A stretch of DNA of 32,119 bases from a virus, in IMG/VR virus record IMGVR_UViG_3300030503_000109, positions 1 to 32,119 of that record. One strand, given 5' to 3'. The notes beneath the pieces were generated by a model, which saw only the letters and a list, made by a program, of their open reading frames with translations, was not told where the DNA came from and searched no databases. The translations under genes and the position numbers were made by a program. Positions 29,377 through 32,119 of the stretch are shown here, piece after piece (the first letter of the stretch is position 1; each line of letters opens with the position of its first letter).

Positions 29377-29852
29377 TTATTTCACCTTTTTCAGTATGAG
29401 TTCGGCGTGCGCTGCGTAGTTGCGGATCTCGCTCCATGTCAGCAGCTTCGTTTCGCTAGGCTGCCAACGCCAGAACCGCTCCATCACCCGGACGGAATGC
29501 TCCCAATCTATGGGGAGCCCACCTCGTTTCCCTCGGGGTCGTCCTCATCAGGCGGGCTCAAGAAATACAGCAGATAATCCTGCGCCTTGTAGTAGTCCGT
29601 CGCGCCCATGCGGTCGATGACGGGTTGCGGGACGCCGGAGATTATCGAGATCAGATACTTGACGGTGTCGACAGCGTTTTCCTTCTGATTCTTCTTCAGG
29701 AATTTGCTGATTTCGTCGACATTCGGCTCGCGGAGGTTGATCTCCGTGATGGCCGTCGTCTCAGTGCCGGTCAGCTCGATCGGCTTGCGCAGCTCGATGG
29801 TCATTTCGAATGGCATGACCTTGAGCGGTTTCTTTTTTTGTTCTTCACTCAT
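29377..29852 (-). CDS. Tail assembly chaperone, long form by -1 frameshift
   Basis: The short form (29508-29852) can shift -1 at GGGAAAC (29532 down to 29526). Reading then continues as RGGLPIDWEHSVRVMERFWR and TWSEIRNYAAHAELILKKVK to TAA at 29379-29377. The downstream frame has no good start of its own. A stop pair (TGATGA) upstream in that frame means it can only be entered near the slip site. Two overlapping chaperone products upstream of the tape measure are conserved in long-tailed phages. Confidence 0.75.
29508..29852 (-). CDS. Tail assembly chaperone, short form (Mu gp41-like)
   Basis: The 114-residue product starts MSEEQKKKPLKVMPFEMTIE, has TTAITEINLREPNVDEISKF and ends in an acidic tail (SPPDEDDPEGNEVGSP). 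It lies between the tail tube and tape measure genes, where the chaperone that coats the tape measure is expected. The slippery heptamer is 6 codons before its stop. Confidence 0.85.
   Translation of the reverse strand: MSEEQKKKPLKVMPFEMTIELRKPIELTGTETTAITEINLREPNVDEISKFLKKNQKENAVDTVKYLISIISGVPQPVIDRMGATDYYKAQDYLLYFLSPPDEDDPEGNEVGSP
29526..29532 (-). promoter_or_regulatory. -1 programmed frameshift heptamer GGGAAAC
   Basis: The zero frame reads GGA AAC preceded by G, which is the X-XXY-YYZ pattern. Both tRNAs can re-pair one base back on GGG AAA. Phage lambda uses the related GGGAAAG in the same position in its tail genes. Mu itself is known to use a different (-2) shift. Confidence 0.75.
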
Positions 29853-29855
29853 CGC

Positions 29856-30233
29856 TTAGCTCACAGAGACAGTTTGCTCGCTGACTTGCGGGCCTTCGAA
29901 CCGAACGGTGAACTTCGCATCTTCGGTATCGACTTCCTGCACGTCGACGGTAGCCATGTTTCGGCCTGTAATGATCTTGCCGTTCGCGAGCGTCGCGCTG
30001 ACCGTGGCGTTGCGCATCGCATTGAAACTTGCAACCGTCAGATTCCCGGCATCGCGAAGCGCCATTTCAATAAACGGCGCCACCGGCGTTTCTTTCACCC
30101 CATGAAACCCGTCTTTCCCCATAAGCACTTCACGCTTGACGGTGGCGACCGAATATTTCAGGCCGCCCTCGAGCTGCTCTGTGACGCCGTCCACCGTAAC
30201 TTGCGCAGTGCCTGCAATCAGGTTGGTTGACAT
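29856..30233 (-). CDS. Phage tail tube protein (Mu gpM-like)
   Basis: The 125-residue protein starts at ATG 30233 behind GAGGAAG. NLIAGTAQVTVDGVTEQLEGGLKYS and the following VKREVLMGKDGFHG match tail tube proteins of Mu-like myoviruses. It polymerises into the inner tube beneath the sheath. A terminator lies just upstream, between it and the sheath gene. Confidence 0.9.
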   Translation of the reverse strand: MSTNLIAGTAQVTVDGVTEQLEGGLKYSVATVKREVLMGKDGFHGVKETPVAPFIEMALRDAGNLTVASFNAMRNATVSATLANGKIITGRNMATVDVQEVDTEDAKFTVRFEGPQVSEQTVSVS

Positions 30234-30253
30234 TGCTTCCTCTCCAGAAAATG

Positions 30254-30275
30254 AAAAAGCCACCCGGCGGTGGCT
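30254..30275 (-). terminator. Intrinsic terminator between sheath and tube genes
   Basis: AGCCACC (30258-30264) and GGTGGCT (30269-30275) pair around a 4-nt loop; the - strand continues into TTTTT. It may lower tube and downstream expression relative to the sheath, or be read through. Confidence 0.75.
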
Positions 30276-30295
30276 CTACTGCGGCTGTTGTTGGC

Positions 30296-31780
30296 CTACT
30301 GGAGGCGGAATTGCACGAGCGTCGCGAACGTGCGCATCTGATTGACCGGTGTGCCCGGCCAAAGGATGTCAACACGGTTCGGGTTGACGGTGTTCTTGTT
30401 CACGACAAGCGCCGCGGCAAACGCATCGCTGTTCTGCACGAACCCGCCCGCTTCACGCTCCTGATACAAAGCGATGATGTCGGACGCGATGATGTTCGGC
30501 GTGACCAGTCCACTGCCGGCCGGCGGCCGCGATCCGTTATCCGCCAGCTTGCAGCGCGCGTACTTCGACGAGAGCATCGCGTTGAGCGTCCGGATTTCCA
30601 GCATGAGCTGGAACATCGTTTCGATCTCGAGGTAGCTATCGTCCGGTGCGCCCTGCGCGTTAAGCTGGTACGTCGTGATGATGTTCTCGGTCTGCACCAC
30701 GCCGCCCTGCGCCACGGTGAAGGTCGAAATGCCGTCGTACAGCAACGTCTCGCGCTGGCTCGGCAGGAACTGCGACTGCACCGGGGGCGGCAGCACGCCG
30801 GCGAGCGGCAAATACTGCAGCGGAATACCCGGGTCAGCGCGCACGCTCACTGCGGCTTGCGCAGCCAGAGCGGCCGCCCACATCCAGCTCGGCGTCGGGC
30901 TGTTGTAGAAGCCCAGAATCGTCTGATGCTGGTTGTTTTGCGTCAGACCAAGTGTCGTCTGCGATGCGAACGTGCCCGCATATGCGTAAAACGCGTGGCC
31001 GTATAGTTGCTGCTGCCAACTCCACCGGCCGGTCGAATCGTTGAGGAGTGCCTGCATCGCGAGCAGCGACGCCGAATCCGTGTACGGCGACACGATGAAG
31101 TCGAACGTCATGTTGCCGAGATTGCCCAGCGCGGTCGTCAGCGTCGGATTCGTCGCACCACCGGACATCGCCGTGATGGTGTACGCCAAGCCCGTCGGCG
31201 TCGATTCGCCGCCCGCGGTGCCGTAGTAGTTCAGGCGGATGTCGATCTCGTTGCCGCACAGACCCTTGTTATCCATCGTCAGGGTGACAGTGCTGGTCGA
31301 CACGCTCGCCGTGACCATCATCGACGGAATGGCGTTGATCGCTGCGGCAACAGCCGTTGCGATCGAGGTCGTCGCCTGAGCGGCGGTGACCGGCACGTCG
31401 ACCACGGTACCGGCGATATAGAGCGCAATCACGCCCGCCGCCGTCGGCGCGCTCGTAAATGCAATCGAACCGGTTGCCGCAGTGCCGCCGCCCGCATCCG
31501 CCACCGGCAGATACCAGACTTCCCCGAAGGTGTCATTGAGACGATACGCCGCCACCATGTTGGCAAGAATCGAATTCGCGCCCGCCTGAATGTTGGCGTC
31601 GCCGACACCGCCCGAGATGAGCGGAACATTCGGCGTTGCAATGCCGGCAGCCGTGATCTGGCCGATGATCAGCGCGCGCTGATTGCTCTGCGCAGTATTG
31701 GCTTGCGAGTTATCGAGCTCGAAGAACGAACCCGGCAGACGCAAACCAGAGGGAATGACCCGGAACGGAATGTCGCTCAT
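30296..31780 (-). CDS. Contractile tail sheath protein (Mu gpL-like)
   Basis: The 494-residue protein starts MSDIPFRVIPSGLRLPGSFF. It has the N-terminal LPGSFFELDNSQA segment, an inserted variable beta domain (about residues 120-200) and the conserved C-terminal GTPVNQMRTFATLVQFRLQ. It makes the contractile tail sheath, so the virion is a myovirus. The start overlaps the DUF2635 stop by 4 nt. Confidence 0.93.
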   Translation of the reverse strand: MSDIPFRVIPSGLRLPGSFFELDNSQANTAQSNQRALIIGQITAAGIATPNVPLISGGVGDANIQAGANSILANMVAAYRLNDTFGEVWYLPVADAGGGTAATGSIAFTSAPTAAGVIALYIAGTVVDVPVTAAQATTSIATAVAAAINAIPSMMVTASVSTSTVTLTMDNKGLCGNEIDIRLNYYGTAGGESTPTGLAYTITAMSGGATNPTLTTALGNLGNMTFDFIVSPYTDSASLLAMQALLNDSTGRWSWQQQLYGHAFYAYAGTFASQTTLGLTQNNQHQTILGFYNSPTPSWMWAAALAAQAAVSVRADPGIPLQYLPLAGVLPPPVQSQFLPSQRETLLYDGISTFTVAQGGVVQTENIITTYQLNAQGAPDDSYLEIETMFQLMLEIRTLNAMLSSKYARCKLADNGSRPPAGSGLVTPNIIASDIIALYQEREAGGFVQNSDAFAAALVVNKNTVNPNRVDILWPGTPVNQMRTFATLVQFRLQ

Positions 31781-31956
31781 GCCTTATCACCTTCCTTTGC
31801 GGGAACCGGCTTAGCCGACACCAGCACCACATCACCGTCGTTGAGAATCTTGGTCCAGAGGATGTCGCCGTCTGGAACGTCGATACCTTCTGGCGGCAAC
31901 AATTGCTTATCAGCCGGGTTCCTCACTGAGAGGCCCGGCGCAGGTTTGACGCGCAT
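31777..31956 (-). CDS. DUF2635 protein (Mu gp38-like)
   Basis: The 59-residue protein starts MRVKPAPGLSVRNPADKQLL and continues PPEGIDVPDG with a C-terminal DGDVVLVSAKPV, the pattern of DUF2635. It is always upstream of the sheath in Mu-like phages. Its role in tail assembly is not established. Confidence 0.85.
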   Translation of the reverse strand: MRVKPAPGLSVRNPADKQLLPPEGIDVPDGDILWTKILNDGDVVLVSAKPVPAKEGDKA

Positions 31957-31965
31957 TCGGCGCTC

Positions 31966-32119
31966 CTACGGGATTGGGTTTGTAAAGGTGATAGAGAAGC
32001 CGGGCTCGGTCGTCCCAGCTGGCATCTGCACGCCGGCGTCAAAGCCTTCCAGGGGAATACTCGGGATCGGGAAGAAGTCTTCCGGCCCCTGCGTGAAGTC
32101 GACTTCGATGTGCATCAGC
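31966..32119 (-). CDS. Mu gp37-like (DUF1834) neck/tail protein, C-terminal end, continues beyond window
   Basis: The frame is open from the right edge to TAG at 31968-31966. The visible 50 residues (HIEVDFTQGPEDFFPIPSI, then GTTEPGFSITFTNPIP) are beta-rich. Position directly before DUF2635 and the sheath is that of gp37 in Mu. The assignment rests on gene order more than on sequence. Confidence 0.6.
   Translation of the reverse strand, partial: LMHIEVDFTQGPEDFFPIPSIPLEGFDAGVQMPAGTTEPGFSITFTNPIP

Noticed and set aside
1-32119. CRISPR array or insertion sequence
   Set aside because: No evenly spaced short repeats and no transposase gene or terminal inverted repeats were seen.

Overview
The window is most of a temperate tailed phage with a contractile, Mu-type tail. 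The GC-rich codon use, the class II tRNA fragment at the attachment site and the overall gene style suggest a betaproteobacterial host, most likely Burkholderia or Paraburkholderia. That host call is inference from style, not from a match I could run.

Left half, + strand (1-11029), lysogeny and early region. It begins inside an S24 (CI/LexA-type) repressor and continues with a secreted protein of unknown role. A control region at about 1330-1566 carries palindromes and a promoter-like element. A string of very small, partly overlapping ORFs follows, then a phage-encoded DNA polymerase sliding clamp. Next comes a complete diversity-generating retroelement (DGR): two target genes each ending in a variable repeat (VR1 4673-4763, VR2 5156-5245), an Avd accessory gene, a template repeat (TR 5798-5888) and a reverse transcriptase. 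Almost every VR/TR difference falls on a TR adenine, the signature of mutagenic retrohoming. After the DGR come a C5-cytosine methyltransferase with a second long reading frame nested inside it, two mosaic hypothetical genes, a small helix-turn-helix (excisionase-like) gene and a tyrosine integrase.

Centre (11030-11397), a non-coding attP-like site. The 3' half of a tRNA (probably Leu) on the - strand is flanked by a direct repeat of at least 17 bp. Phage genes lie on both sides, so the sequence looks like a circular or excised phage map rather than the end of an integrated prophage.

Right half, - strand (11398-32119), late region read right to left. The order is the Mu order: gp37 (partial), gp38/DUF2635, sheath, tube, gp41 with a GGGAAAC -1 frameshift site, tape measure, gp43 (DNA circularisation N-terminal family), gpP, gp45, gp46, gp47, gp48 and tail fibre. 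gp46 carries a large inserted, apparently carbohydrate-binding segment. Further left are a holin-like protein, a GH19 endolysin, a beta-helix tailspike with a small upstream partner, an HNH-like protein, a small membrane protein, a lipoprotein and a class 3 lipase. Five - strand intrinsic terminators punctuate this series.

A + strand moron island (17072-19801) interrupts the late genes. It has its own promoter with a palindrome in the spacer, an HTH gene that seems to have landed inside the signal-peptide coding region of an outer-membrane barrel gene, and a full-length secreted GH32 fructan hydrolase that looks more AT-rich than its neighbours.

The most notable items are the two-target DGR acting on small non-structural proteins, the gene nested in dcm, and the fructanase moron.
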